Source: Vibrio sp. RE88
GTDB taxonomy: Bacteria > Pseudomonadota > Gammaproteobacteria > Enterobacterales > Vibrionaceae
Length of the DNA stretch: 64,000 nucleotides
Direction of reading: 5' to 3'
NCBI RefSeq assembly: GCF_013113835.1
Contig: NZ_VTYQ01000001.1
Location: 62,001 to 126,000 of the forward strand
Shown here piece after piece: positions 26,723-34,587 of this stretch; the first letter of the stretch is position 1; every line of letters begins with the position of its first letter. The position numbers and the translations under genes are program-made. The notes under the pieces are model-generated. The model was not told the origin of the DNA and did not search any database. It worked only from the letters and a program-made list of their open reading frames with translations.

Positions 26723-28552
26723 ATGCGAACTGGTTTACCAACGCTTCTTCTTGCTTTATCACCATGCTTCATCACAGCTAATGTTGCGGCACAGGATACT
26801 CGTGATCCGATTGTCGAAATTGATCAGCAGTTATTTGATAGGCATGGAGAGCTGAAAGCGGCAACTCAAGCTCGGGATGAGCAAAAAGCGACGTATGAGC
26901 AACAGCAACAATCTGTCTCTGAGTTAACTAAGCTGGCCAAATCGCTTGATGAGGCACTGACCGAGGCAAAAACACGTCTTGAAAGTGACTATTCACGGAT
27001 GATTGAAGACCCGAACATCGATCTCGCCGCCACTCAGAAAGCCTATCAAGATGCCTGGTCAAAGGTAAAACAAAACCAGAAAGAACGTTTATCAGAAGAA
27101 CAGCAACTGCAAGAGCTTAAGCACCAGCTTGATCTCGCGAACAATGAAGTTGAGTCGATTGAGCAAGGCATTGATGCTCTCGACCAGAATAAGTTGCGTG
27201 CACGCGCAGAGCGCCTTCAAGAAGAACTGCAACAAGCCCATTCTTTATCTGTGAGTTTCACCAATCGTTGTCAGGCAGATATGACTATTGCCCAGTGTGA
27301 TCGCCAGACTCGCGATCTTGCATTGCAGAAGGCGGTTAAGCAATTCCAGTCAGAACTTGTAGCAGGTACCAGTGAGCCTCAAGTGGTGAAACTGCATGCC
27401 AATAAGGTTCCCTTCAACATCCACGTTTTACGCTCAAAAGCGAAAGAATCTGGCTTCTATGATGGTGTTCGTTACCGTAGCCTGATGGATGTTGAGATGC
27501 AGGCCAGACCGACTCAGAGCGCGGCTTGTACCTTATTGGGCATCGATAAGAAATACTGCTTCGAACCTGAAGCACTCAGCGATAAAGATCAGTTTGTCAG
27601 CAATAAAGAAGTGGCTTGGGTCACGTTGAATATCCGTTCTAACCTCTACGATGATAACGTTGCGATCAACGGCGTAAATTATGGCAGTACACCTGTCGAA
27701 GTCATGTTACCCGTTGGCCCACATATGATTACCGTCCAGAAAGAAGGTTACCGCTCGTTCCATCGCGAACTAACCGTCAGACGTGATCAAAACCTTCGTG
27801 CCGTGCTGGTTGAAAAAGAAAACCCATTGCGTGAAGGTGACAAATTCGCAGACTCGCTGGGCTCTGGTTATCAAGGCCCTGAGTTATCCACGATTCTGTC
27901 AGGCCAATACATTCTTGGTGAACATGGCTCGAAGCAACTTCAACTAAAACACCCATTCGGCTTTGGTACGACTCCTATTACCGTCGGTCAGTTTAAAACG
28001 TTCGTTGACGCTACTAACTACCAGACTGACGCGGAGCTTAAGAACACCTGTACCGCTATTGTAAAAGGCGAAGTGACCCCCATCTCGAAAGGCTACTGGC
28101 GTAACCCAGGCTTTAAACAAGCAGCGAACTCTCCTGTGGTTTGTGTGAGTAGAAACGATGCTCAAGCCTACGTAAACTGGTTAAGCACAAAAACCAAGCA
28201 TACCTATCGCCTACCAAGTGAAGATGAGTGGGAAGTGGCCGCAAGAGCAGGCGCTGAAACCAACTATTGGTGGGGTGACAGTTTTATCCCTAATCAAGCC
28301 AACACAGGTTGGGGTGGAACGCCTTGGTCAAACAAGAGTACCTCTCCAGTCAATGCATTCAAACCAAACCGTTTAGGCATTTACGATACTGTAGGTAACA
28401 TCTGGCAATGGACCAGTGACTCACGCGGCCTGCTAAAAGGTGGCGCATGGAACTTTTCGCCAGACATGGCAGCGGCCCATCAACAGCTTTCGCTATCAAG
28501 CTCGTCTGCTGCTAACTATGTCGGATTCCGTGTCGTAAGAGACATCAACTAA
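26723..28552 (+). CDS. PEGA protein with FGE/SUMF1-like C-terminal domain
   Basis: A 609-residue exported protein. The signal peptide (~1-23, VAAQD), coiled coil (~30-185), cysteine pairs and PEGA domain (~290-365) repeat the upstream protein. A formylglycine-generating-enzyme-like domain is added at ~390-608 (TPITVGQFKTFVDATNYQTDAE, YRLPSEDEWEVAARAGAETNYWWG, GIYDTVGNIWQWTSDSRG, GFRVVRD). The place of the catalytic cysteine after the LLKGGAW motif holds no cysteine, so enzyme activity is doubtful; many such domains act as binding modules. It is followed by a G/C palindrome that is also the VqmA operator. Confidence 0.82.
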   Translation: MRTGLPTLLLALSPCFITANVAAQDTRDPIVEIDQQLFDRHGELKAATQARDEQKATYEQQQQSVSELTKLAKSLDEALTEAKTRLESDYSRMIEDPNIDLAATQKAYQDAWSKVKQNQKERLSEEQQLQELKHQLDLANNEVESIEQGIDALDQNKLRARAERLQEELQQAHSLSVSFTNRCQADMTIAQCDRQTRDLALQKAVKQFQSELVAGTSEPQVVKLHANKVPFNIHVLRSKAKESGFYDGVRYRSLMDVEMQARPTQSAACTLLGIDKKYCFEPEALSDKDQFVSNKEVAWVTLNIRSNLYDDNVAINGVNYGSTPVEVMLPVGPHMITVQKEGYRSFHRELTVRRDQNLRAVLVEKENPLREGDKFADSLGSGYQGPELSTILSGQYILGEHGSKQLQLKHPFGFGTTPITVGQFKTFVDATNYQTDAELKNTCTAIVKGEVTPISKGYWRNPGFKQAANSPVVCVSRNDAQAYVNWLSTKTKHTYRLPSEDEWEVAARAGAETNYWWGDSFIPNQANTGWGGTPWSNKSTSPVNAFKPNRLGIYDTVGNIWQWTSDSRGLLKGGAWNFSPDMAAAHQQLSLSSSSAANYVGFRVVRDIN

Positions 28553-28575
28553 ATAAACAATACACATAATGGTTT

Positions 28576-28593
28576 AGGGGGGATTTCCCCCCT
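28576..28593. promoter_or_regulatory. VqmA operator (also terminator-like) upstream of vqmR
   Basis: The 18-base palindrome AGGGGGGATTTCCCCCCT is, as I recall, the same sequence used in structural work on VqmA bound to its vqmR promoter. It is centred about 42 bases before the predicted vqmR start, a good position for an activator. Followed by a run of six T, it can also fold as an intrinsic terminator for the PEGA-FGE gene upstream. Confidence 0.88.
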
Positions 28594-28626
28594 TTTTTGT
28601 ACGTCATTTCCACGTAGAATTTCCCC

Positions 28627-28768
28627 TGAGCTCACCCAACAATGGGCTCAGTATCGATTGATACGTCTATGCTCAGTTCCTCGTACTGAGTGCATAGAAC
28701 CTCTTCTACACGTCGACAAGAATTATTCTTGTGTTTGCCAGCCATCCTGTCGATCGCTGGCTTTTTTT
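28627..28768 (+). ncRNA. vqmR: VqmR small RNA
   Basis: A ~142-base RNA directly upstream of vqmA, where VqmR lies in vibrios. A -10-like TAGAAT at 28615-28620 sets the start at about 28627. The RNA folds into several hairpins: TGAGC/GCTCA near the 5' end, TATGCTCAG/CTGAGTGCATA (~28668-28695), ACAAGAA/TTCTTGT (~28716-28732) and the terminator GCCAGC/GCTGGC (28737-28761) with seven U. The single-stranded CCTCTTCTACACG between hairpins is the likely target-pairing region. VqmR is Hfq-dependent and, in V. cholerae, represses biofilm (vpsT) and other mRNAs. Ends are predicted, not measured. Confidence 0.9.
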
Positions 28769-28894
28769 CGTTCGATACTTGTCGATTTACCGCAAAAATT
28801 CTTATCTTTAAAGCCCTTACAGCAAATCTGGGATGGATTGACAGATTACTCATCTGATATCATAACCGGAGTACTGTAAAAGGTAGACATCGCT

Positions 28895-29608
28895 TTGGAA
28901 CCGCACCTAATTTCTTTATTCAACCAACTCCCTGGCTACTGGGGTTGTAAAGACCTCAATTCCGTTTTCGCTTACGCCAACCACTCTTATGCCAAGCTCA
29001 TTGGCTTTGAACTGCCTGAGGATTGTATCGGTCTTACCGATCATCAGATGCCCAGCCCAACCACTAAGTGTGCCAGTGACTTTCAGGAGCAAGATAGATT
29101 CGTAATAGAGACTCAACAGTCAATCAAGGTACTGGACGTTCACCCCTACCCTGATGGCAGCTGGCGTACACACATTTTCAGTAAGTCCCCTTGGTATGAC
29201 ACACAGGGAAACGTACAGGGCACTATTTTCTACGGTCAGGAGTTGACTGATACTGCGGTGTTGGAGGTCGGTCATTGGATTTGTCGGGCAACTGGTCTAC
29301 ACAGTGAAGAGCGAATCTCATTGAATCAATTGTCGCCGCAAAGCCATCAAATCAAGCTGACAACAAGAGAGTCGGAAGTACTGTTTTTGTTGTTGTACGG
29401 TAAGAAACCGAAGTACATAGCCAGTGTTATGAACATCTCGACTAAAACGCTGGAAAACTACGTGTTGCACCTGAGAGGAAAATTTGGAGCACACAGTAAA
29501 GCACAATTGATTGATATGGCTTTGGACGCCGGATTCGGCTCGCACATCCCTCAAACATTGCTGCGAACACAGCTTTCAGTGGTATTGAGTAATGAATACG
29601 CCGCATAG
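28895..29608 (+). CDS. vqmA: VqmA quorum-sensing receptor/transcription factor
   Basis: A 237-residue cytoplasmic receptor for the autoinducer DPO (3,5-dimethylpyrazin-2-ol). The N-terminal PAS domain (~8-115) begins LPGYWGCKDLNSVFAYANHSYAKLIGF. The C-terminal LuxR-type helix-turn-helix (~160-225) contains TTRESEVLFLLLYGKKPKYIA and KTLENYVLHLRGKFGAHSKAQL. The match to V. cholerae VqmA as I recall it extends over the whole length. The start is TTG at 28895 with AAAGGTAG about nine bases before it. It activates vqmR through the operator at 28576 and lies 127 bases past the vqmR terminator. Confidence 0.95.
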   Translation: MEPHLISLFNQLPGYWGCKDLNSVFAYANHSYAKLIGFELPEDCIGLTDHQMPSPTTKCASDFQEQDRFVIETQQSIKVLDVHPYPDGSWRTHIFSKSPWYDTQGNVQGTIFYGQELTDTAVLEVGHWICRATGLHSEERISLNQLSPQSHQIKLTTRESEVLFLLLYGKKPKYIASVMNISTKTLENYVLHLRGKFGAHSKAQLIDMALDAGFGSHIPQTLLRTQLSVVLSNEYAA

Positions 29609-29621
29609 TGCGGCGTATTCA
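29593..29621. terminator. Perfect palindrome spanning the vqmA stop codon
   Basis: Two 13-base arms (TGAATACGCCGCA and its complement) flank TAG, which is itself the vqmA stop codon, so the last codons of vqmA form half of the hairpin. No clear T run follows on either strand. It lies between convergent vqmA and pdxH and probably acts as a bidirectional terminator or mRNA 3'-end protector. Confidence 0.7.
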
Positions 29622-29645
29622 ACATTTGTCTGGTAAGCGGTTAAC

Positions 29646-30281
29646 TTATGGGGCTAAACGGTCAATTTGCCACTCGTTCTCTGACTTAGAGAATAAGAAA
29701 CGGTCATGAAGGCGGTGATCGCCTCCCTGCCAAAATTCAATGCTTTCCGGCTTAATACGAAACCCTCCCCAAAAGCTAGGCACTGGAATCTCACCCTGAG
29801 CAAACTTTTGCTTCAGCTCGAGAAACTTACCTTCCAGTACGCCACGTGTGGAAATACGGCTACTTTGTCGACTAGCGATCGCCGCCAACTGGCTCTCTTT
29901 TGGACGTGAAGAGAAGTACTTAATATTTTCGGCAACACTCAGCTTTTCAGCCACACCCGTAATATGAACCTGACGCTCCAAAGGATGCCACGGAAAGTGC
30001 AGGCTGACTTTTGAATTAACTTCAATTTGTTGCGCTTTACGGCTGCCAAGGTTGGTATAAAACACAAACCCTTGTTCATCAACATACTTGAGTAACACGA
30101 TTCGCTGGAATGGCTGACCATTTTCATCCACGGTTGCCACTGTCATTGCGGTTGGGTCAGACAGCTTGGCATCCATCGCTTGCTTCAACCAGAAATTAAA
30201 CTGGTCAATGGGACTGGTTTTGAGGTCTTTTCTACGTAAGCCACCTTTGCTGTACTCACGGCGGATATCTTCGAGTTCCAT
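29646..30281 (-). CDS. pdxH: Pyridoxine/pyridoxamine 5'-phosphate oxidase PdxH
   Basis: A 211-residue FMN enzyme that makes pyridoxal 5'-phosphate. The family pattern is clear: [15 protein letters not shown] start, [23 protein letters not shown], the FMN-binding [26 protein letters not shown], and the C-terminal [26 protein letters not shown] with the PLP-binding arginine and histidine. Length is normal. The start region has a GGAGA ribosome site. It is convergent with vqmA. Confidence 0.96.
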   Translation of the reverse strand: MELEDIRREYSKGGLRRKDLKTSPIDQFNFWLKQAMDAKLSDPTAMTVATVDENGQPFQRIVLLKYVDEQGFVFYTNLGSRKAQQIEVNSKVSLHFPWHPLERQVHITGVAEKLSVAENIKYFSSRPKESQLAAIASRQSSRISTRGVLEGKFLELKQKFAQGEIPVPSFWGGFRIKPESIEFWQGGDHRLHDRFLFSKSENEWQIDRLAP

Positions 30282-30562
30282 CTTCTCTCCTGCGAAATTT
30301 TTTTGCTGATTGTGCGCTCATATATACAAGAACTCAAGCTTATGGGCCACATTGTGTTAGCGTTTAGCCCATCATTGCACCGGATGTGTGATTCGACTTA
30401 GGGATATCAACACAAATCACCGTATATACTTAGTACAACCGATTGATTGTTTTCTATTATTTAACTGCTTGATATGGAATATCGTTCTGTCAGCAACAGC
30501 TTAACATTTGGTATTTTGGGTAATAGAATCAATAAAATACGCAGAAGTAACAAGGATCATCA

Positions 30563-31954
30563 ATGGGTCAAGACAATTACAACAAGCTCGCTGGCGATGA
30601 GCTTGAGTATGTGGACGACAAAACAGCAGCGCTCTTGCTCAATACGCCAAGTAGCGCGAGAGTTATGCTGTGGGTGATGGTTCTGTTTTTTGTCCTTGCA
30701 GGGGCATGGGCGTCTTGGGCTCAAATCGACAAAGTCACAGTCGGTCAGGGGAAGGTGGTTCCCTCATCACAAATACAGGTCGTACAAAACCTTGAAGGGG
30801 GGTTGGTTAAAGAGATTCTGGTTCGTGAAGGCCAAATTGTACAAAAAGGTCAGCAACTGCTCTTAATCGATGATACCCGCTTCCGCTCAGATTTTCGCGA
30901 ACGCGAACAGCAAGTGGCGAACCTGACAGCCAGTGTATTGCAACTATCAGCGTCGATCACCAGCGTGAGTGTCAATGAAGACGTCAGTGAAAAATCTTGG
31001 CAACAAAGTGTTCAACTCGACTTCAGTAAACTGGCCTTTCCACCAGAGCTTGAAGAACGTCAACCAAAGCTCGTCGCCCGCCAACGTGCTGAGTACCGTC
31101 AAGACTTAAACAACCTACGTAACCAAATCTCTGTTATAGACCAACAAGTTAAGCAGAAGCAGCAAGATCTCGTCGAGATCCAGGCGAGGGTAAGAAACTT
31201 GCGTGAGAGCTACAATTTTGCTCGCAAAGAGCTGGAAATCACCAAACCACTTGCTGATGAAGGTGTCGTTCCGCGTATTGAATTGCTTAAATTGCAGCGT
31301 CAGGTGAACGATACCCGCCGTGAGATGACCTCCAGTGAGCTCAAAGTGCCTGTCTTAAGATCCGCCATCAAGGAATCCATGCTCAGCCGGATAGATGCCG
31401 CGCAGAAATTCCGCTCAGAGCAACAAGAAAAGCTCAACGAAGCGCAGGACAAGCTATCCGCCCTAACCGAGTCAACCGTCGGGCTCGAAGACAGAGTAAA
31501 TCGAACTGTGGTCGTGTCCCCCGTCACCGGAACAGTAAAGACACTGAATGTGAATACCGTCGGTGGTGTTATTCAACCGGGCATGGATATCGTTGAGATT
31601 GTCCCAAGTGAAGATACTCTATTAGTCGAAGCAAAAATTGCCCCACAAGACATTGCCTTCCTCCGCCCTGAATTGCATGCCATCGTTAAGTTCAGTGCGT
31701 ATGATTTCACCAAGTACGGTGGTCTTGAAGGGACACTAGAACACATCAGTGCTGATACCACCACAGACGAGGAAGGTAACAGCTTCTATCTGGTTCGAGT
31801 CCGAACAAAAGAGACCACGTTAAACAACGATAATTCATTGCCAATCATTCCAGGAATGACGGCTTCTGTCGATATCATCACAGGTAAACGCACCGTAATG
31901 GAATACTTACTCAAGCCAATTTTGGGTGCAAAGGACAATGCACTGAAGGAATAA
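30563..31954 (+). CDS. lapC: Type I secretion membrane fusion protein (LapC-like)
   Basis: A 463-residue HlyD-family adaptor. A single N-terminal membrane segment (~33-55) is followed by a lipoyl half (GKVVPSSQIQVVQNLEGGLVKEILVREGQIVQKGQ), a long coiled coil (~110-320), the second lipoyl half (VVSPVTGTVKTLNVNTVGGVIQPG) and a beta-barrel to ~450. It links the LapB-like ATPase with an outer-membrane TolC-type channel that is not in the window. AAGGA lies eight bases before the ATG. It is the first gene of lapC-lapG-lapD-lapB. Confidence 0.9.
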   Translation: MGQDNYNKLAGDELEYVDDKTAALLLNTPSSARVMLWVMVLFFVLAGAWASWAQIDKVTVGQGKVVPSSQIQVVQNLEGGLVKEILVREGQIVQKGQQLLLIDDTRFRSDFREREQQVANLTASVLQLSASITSVSVNEDVSEKSWQQSVQLDFSKLAFPPELEERQPKLVARQRAEYRQDLNNLRNQISVIDQQVKQKQQDLVEIQARVRNLRESYNFARKELEITKPLADEGVVPRIELLKLQRQVNDTRREMTSSELKVPVLRSAIKESMLSRIDAAQKFRSEQQEKLNEAQDKLSALTESTVGLEDRVNRTVVVSPVTGTVKTLNVNTVGGVIQPGMDIVEIVPSEDTLLVEAKIAPQDIAFLRPELHAIVKFSAYDFTKYGGLEGTLEHISADTTTDEEGNSFYLVRVRTKETTLNNDNSLPIIPGMTASVDIITGKRTVMEYLLKPILGAKDNALKE

Positions 31955-31997
31955 AGATGCGAACAGCGACGACAAATCAGGTCAGAGCTCAGGCAGC

Positions 31998-32660
31998 ATG
32001 AAGTACTGGCTCGCGACTATGCTCATCATACTGGCTTCCACAGCTTCACAAGCGCTCAATACACAAGAGCAGCGCTGGGTTGAAGCTGTGCGTAATACTT
32101 ATGGTGATAGAGCAGGTAAACGTGTCGAGACATGGCGTCGTGAGATGGAGCAATTTCAGAGCCTGTCAGAAAGAGAGAAACTCACAGAGGTCAACGCTTT
32201 CTTCAACCAGCTAAATTTTGTTAACGATGATCGACTCTGGGGTAAAAAAGATTACTGGGCGACCCCGCTTGAGTTTCTAGGCAGTAATGCCGGTGACTGT
32301 GAAGACTTCACCATCGCCAAATATTTCTCTTTGCTAGAACTTGGCGTCTCAGATAAAAAGCTGCGTTTAGTATACGTTAAAGCCATCACGCTCAATCAAT
32401 TCCATATGGTGTTGGCCTACTACTCCAAACCGAGTGCCGAACCAATTCTGCTCGATAATATCGACCCAGAAATAAAAAAAGCCTCCAAACGCAGGGACTT
32501 ACTACCGATTTACAGCTTTAACGGTAAAAACCTTTGGCTGATGAAATCAAAACAAGGACAACTGGCAGGAAAATCATCCAGACTTAGTCTATGGAATGAT
32601 CTTCGTGCACGAGAAAAATCACTCAAACTCAACAAACCAATAGTGAATTACGATGAGTAG
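31998..32660 (+). CDS. lapG: LapG-like periplasmic cysteine protease (BTLCP)
   Basis: A 220-residue exported protease with a signal peptide ending at ~ASQA-LN (residue 20). The bacterial transglutaminase-like domain has the catalytic Cys in NAGDCEDFTIAKY (~96), His in NQFHMVLAYY (~137) and Asp in LLDNIDPEIK (~154). LapG trims the N-terminus of a giant surface adhesin and so releases cells from a surface when the LapD receptor is not occupied by cyclic di-GMP. It lies 5 bases before lapD. The calcium-binding acidic residues next to the Cys are present. Confidence 0.93.
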   Translation: MKYWLATMLIILASTASQALNTQEQRWVEAVRNTYGDRAGKRVETWRREMEQFQSLSEREKLTEVNAFFNQLNFVNDDRLWGKKDYWATPLEFLGSNAGDCEDFTIAKYFSLLELGVSDKKLRLVYVKAITLNQFHMVLAYYSKPSAEPILLDNIDPEIKKASKRRDLLPIYSFNGKNLWLMKSKQGQLAGKSSRLSLWNDLRAREKSLKLNKPIVNYDE

Positions 32661-32665
32661 GCAAT

Positions 32666-34576
32666 ATGACTTTATATAAACAGCTTGTCGCGGGAATGAT
32701 TGCTGTATTTTTGATGCTGATGGCTTCGGTCTTCATCATCGAATTTAACACCACGCGCAATAACTTAGTGCAGCAGCAGCGCTCTGAAGTGAATAACACC
32801 ATCAACACAGTCGGTCTTGCTTTGGCTCCTTATCTGGAGAACAAGGATCAGGTCGCCGTTGAATCCGTCATTAATGCCCTATTTGATGGCAGCAGTTATT
32901 CAGTCGTTCGACTGATTTTCCTCGATAACGGCGAGGAAATTCTTCGTTCGTATCCCGTCAAGCCACTGGATGTGCCAGATTGGTTTACCAAACTGCACCT
33001 GTTTGAGAAAATTCACGAGCGCCGAGTCGTTACTAGCGGATGGATGCAACTGGCAGAAGTTGAGATTGTCAGCCACACTGGGGATGCCTACACCCAGCTG
33101 TGGAACGCATTTGAGCGCCTAGTTATCGCGTTCAGTCTGATTTTCACTATCGGACTCTTATCGATTGCCTTCATTCTTAAGCGCGCCCTTCGTCCTCTTC
33201 AGCTCATCGTTGAAAAAATGGAGCAAGTGGCACGTAATCACTTTGGTGAACCACTTCCAAGGCCGAGCACGAAAGATCTTATTTATGTCGTTGACGGCAT
33301 TAACAGCATGTCTGCTCAAGTAGAACAATCCTTTAAGGCGCAAGCAAAAGAAGCACAGCAATTACGTGAGCGTGCTTACATTGACCCAGTATCAGGGCTT
33401 GGAAACCGCGCTTACTATATGAGTCAGCTTAACTCGTGGCTTGGTGAAGGCGGAATCGGCGGTGTTGCGATTCTCGAAGCAAGCTTCATCAACGAGCTTT
33501 ATGAAGAGAAAGGCTACGAAGCCGGTGATGGGATGGTACGTGAGTTGGCTGACCATCTTAAAATCTCTCTCACGTCTCCAGATGTGACGTTGGCTCGAAT
33601 TTCCTCCGCAGAATTTGGTTTCATCTTACCGAATATGGATGAAGTGGACCTTAAACTGGTTTCGGATAGCATCGTAACTTATGTTCAGGACATCAACGCC
33701 GATCCGACAGGCATGGCTACCTCCAACCTGTCACTGGGTGTTGTATACAGTGAAACGACTAAGAACCCATCTGAAATTTTGACCATGCTGGATAATGCAT
33801 TGGCGACGGCTAAGTCTGATCCGGAAATTACCTATGGCTACGTCACGGGTGATAACTCTGAGAATCTGATGGGTAAACAGCAATGGAAAACATTGGTTGA
33901 GGAGGCCATCAGTAACGATTGGTTCCAGTTCCGATTCCAGGCAGCCAATGACGAGGGCGGAAGAACTTATCACCGAGAAGTCTTTTCTGCGATTGAGAAA
34001 AATGGTGAACGCTTCAGTGCTAACCAATACCTGTTTGCCTTAGAACAGCTCAATGCCAGCCACCTGTTTGATGAATACGTTATCAAATCCATTGTCGAAC
34101 GCCTTGAGAAAGGGGAATTTTCTGAACCTGTTGCCATCAACATTTCGCAAAGCAGTATCGCTCAGCCAAGCTTTATCCGCTGGATTACTCAGATGTTGAA
34201 TCGCCATAAGTCCGTTGCCGATAAGCTACATTTCGAAGTTCCAGAAAGCTGCTTTGTGAATACACCACACCACACGGCTTTATTCTGTAATGCAGTTCGT
34301 GGGGCAGGTGCAGACTTTGGTGTCGATAACTACGGACGTAACTTCCAATCGCTGGATTACATTAACGAGTTCCGCCCGGCTTACGTCAAACTGGATTACC
34401 TATACACGCACCATCTGGATGATGAGAAGCAGAAATTTACCCTGACTTCTATCTCGCGTACCGCACATAACCTTGGTATTAAAACCATTGCGTCCCGAGT
34501 TGAGACACAAACCCAGTTGGATTTCTTGTCTGAGCACTTTATTGATGTCTTCCAAGGCTTCATTGTCGATAAGTAA
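32666..34576 (+). CDS. lapD: LapD-like cyclic-di-GMP receptor
   Basis: A 636-residue inner-membrane receptor. Membrane segments at ~6-25 and ~152-172 enclose a periplasmic domain that would bind LapG; the VSGWMQLAEVEIVSHTG part lies just before the second one. A HAMP segment (~170-225) leads to a degenerate GGDEF domain (signature replaced by SSAEFGFILP, ~300-315) and a degenerate EAL domain (~400-636) with no intact EAL catalytic motif. Such domains bind rather than turn over cyclic di-GMP. When the ligand is bound, the protein holds LapG and the adhesin stays on the surface. Confidence 0.92.
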   Translation: MTLYKQLVAGMIAVFLMLMASVFIIEFNTTRNNLVQQQRSEVNNTINTVGLALAPYLENKDQVAVESVINALFDGSSYSVVRLIFLDNGEEILRSYPVKPLDVPDWFTKLHLFEKIHERRVVTSGWMQLAEVEIVSHTGDAYTQLWNAFERLVIAFSLIFTIGLLSIAFILKRALRPLQLIVEKMEQVARNHFGEPLPRPSTKDLIYVVDGINSMSAQVEQSFKAQAKEAQQLRERAYIDPVSGLGNRAYYMSQLNSWLGEGGIGGVAILEASFINELYEEKGYEAGDGMVRELADHLKISLTSPDVTLARISSAEFGFILPNMDEVDLKLVSDSIVTYVQDINADPTGMATSNLSLGVVYSETTKNPSEILTMLDNALATAKSDPEITYGYVTGDNSENLMGKQQWKTLVEEAISNDWFQFRFQAANDEGGRTYHREVFSAIEKNGERFSANQYLFALEQLNASHLFDEYVIKSIVERLEKGEFSEPVAINISQSSIAQPSFIRWITQMLNRHKSVADKLHFEVPESCFVNTPHHTALFCNAVRGAGADFGVDNYGRNFQSLDYINEFRPAYVKLDYLYTHHLDDEKQKFTLTSISRTAHNLGIKTIASRVETQTQLDFLSEHFIDVFQGFIVDK

Positions 34577-34587
34577 AAAGGTTATAG

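Noticed and set aside
28576..28598. The GGGGGG/CCCCCC hairpin as a plain terminator only
   Set aside because: It works as a terminator by shape, but the exact palindrome and its place before vqmR mark it as the VqmA operator, so it is reported mainly as such.
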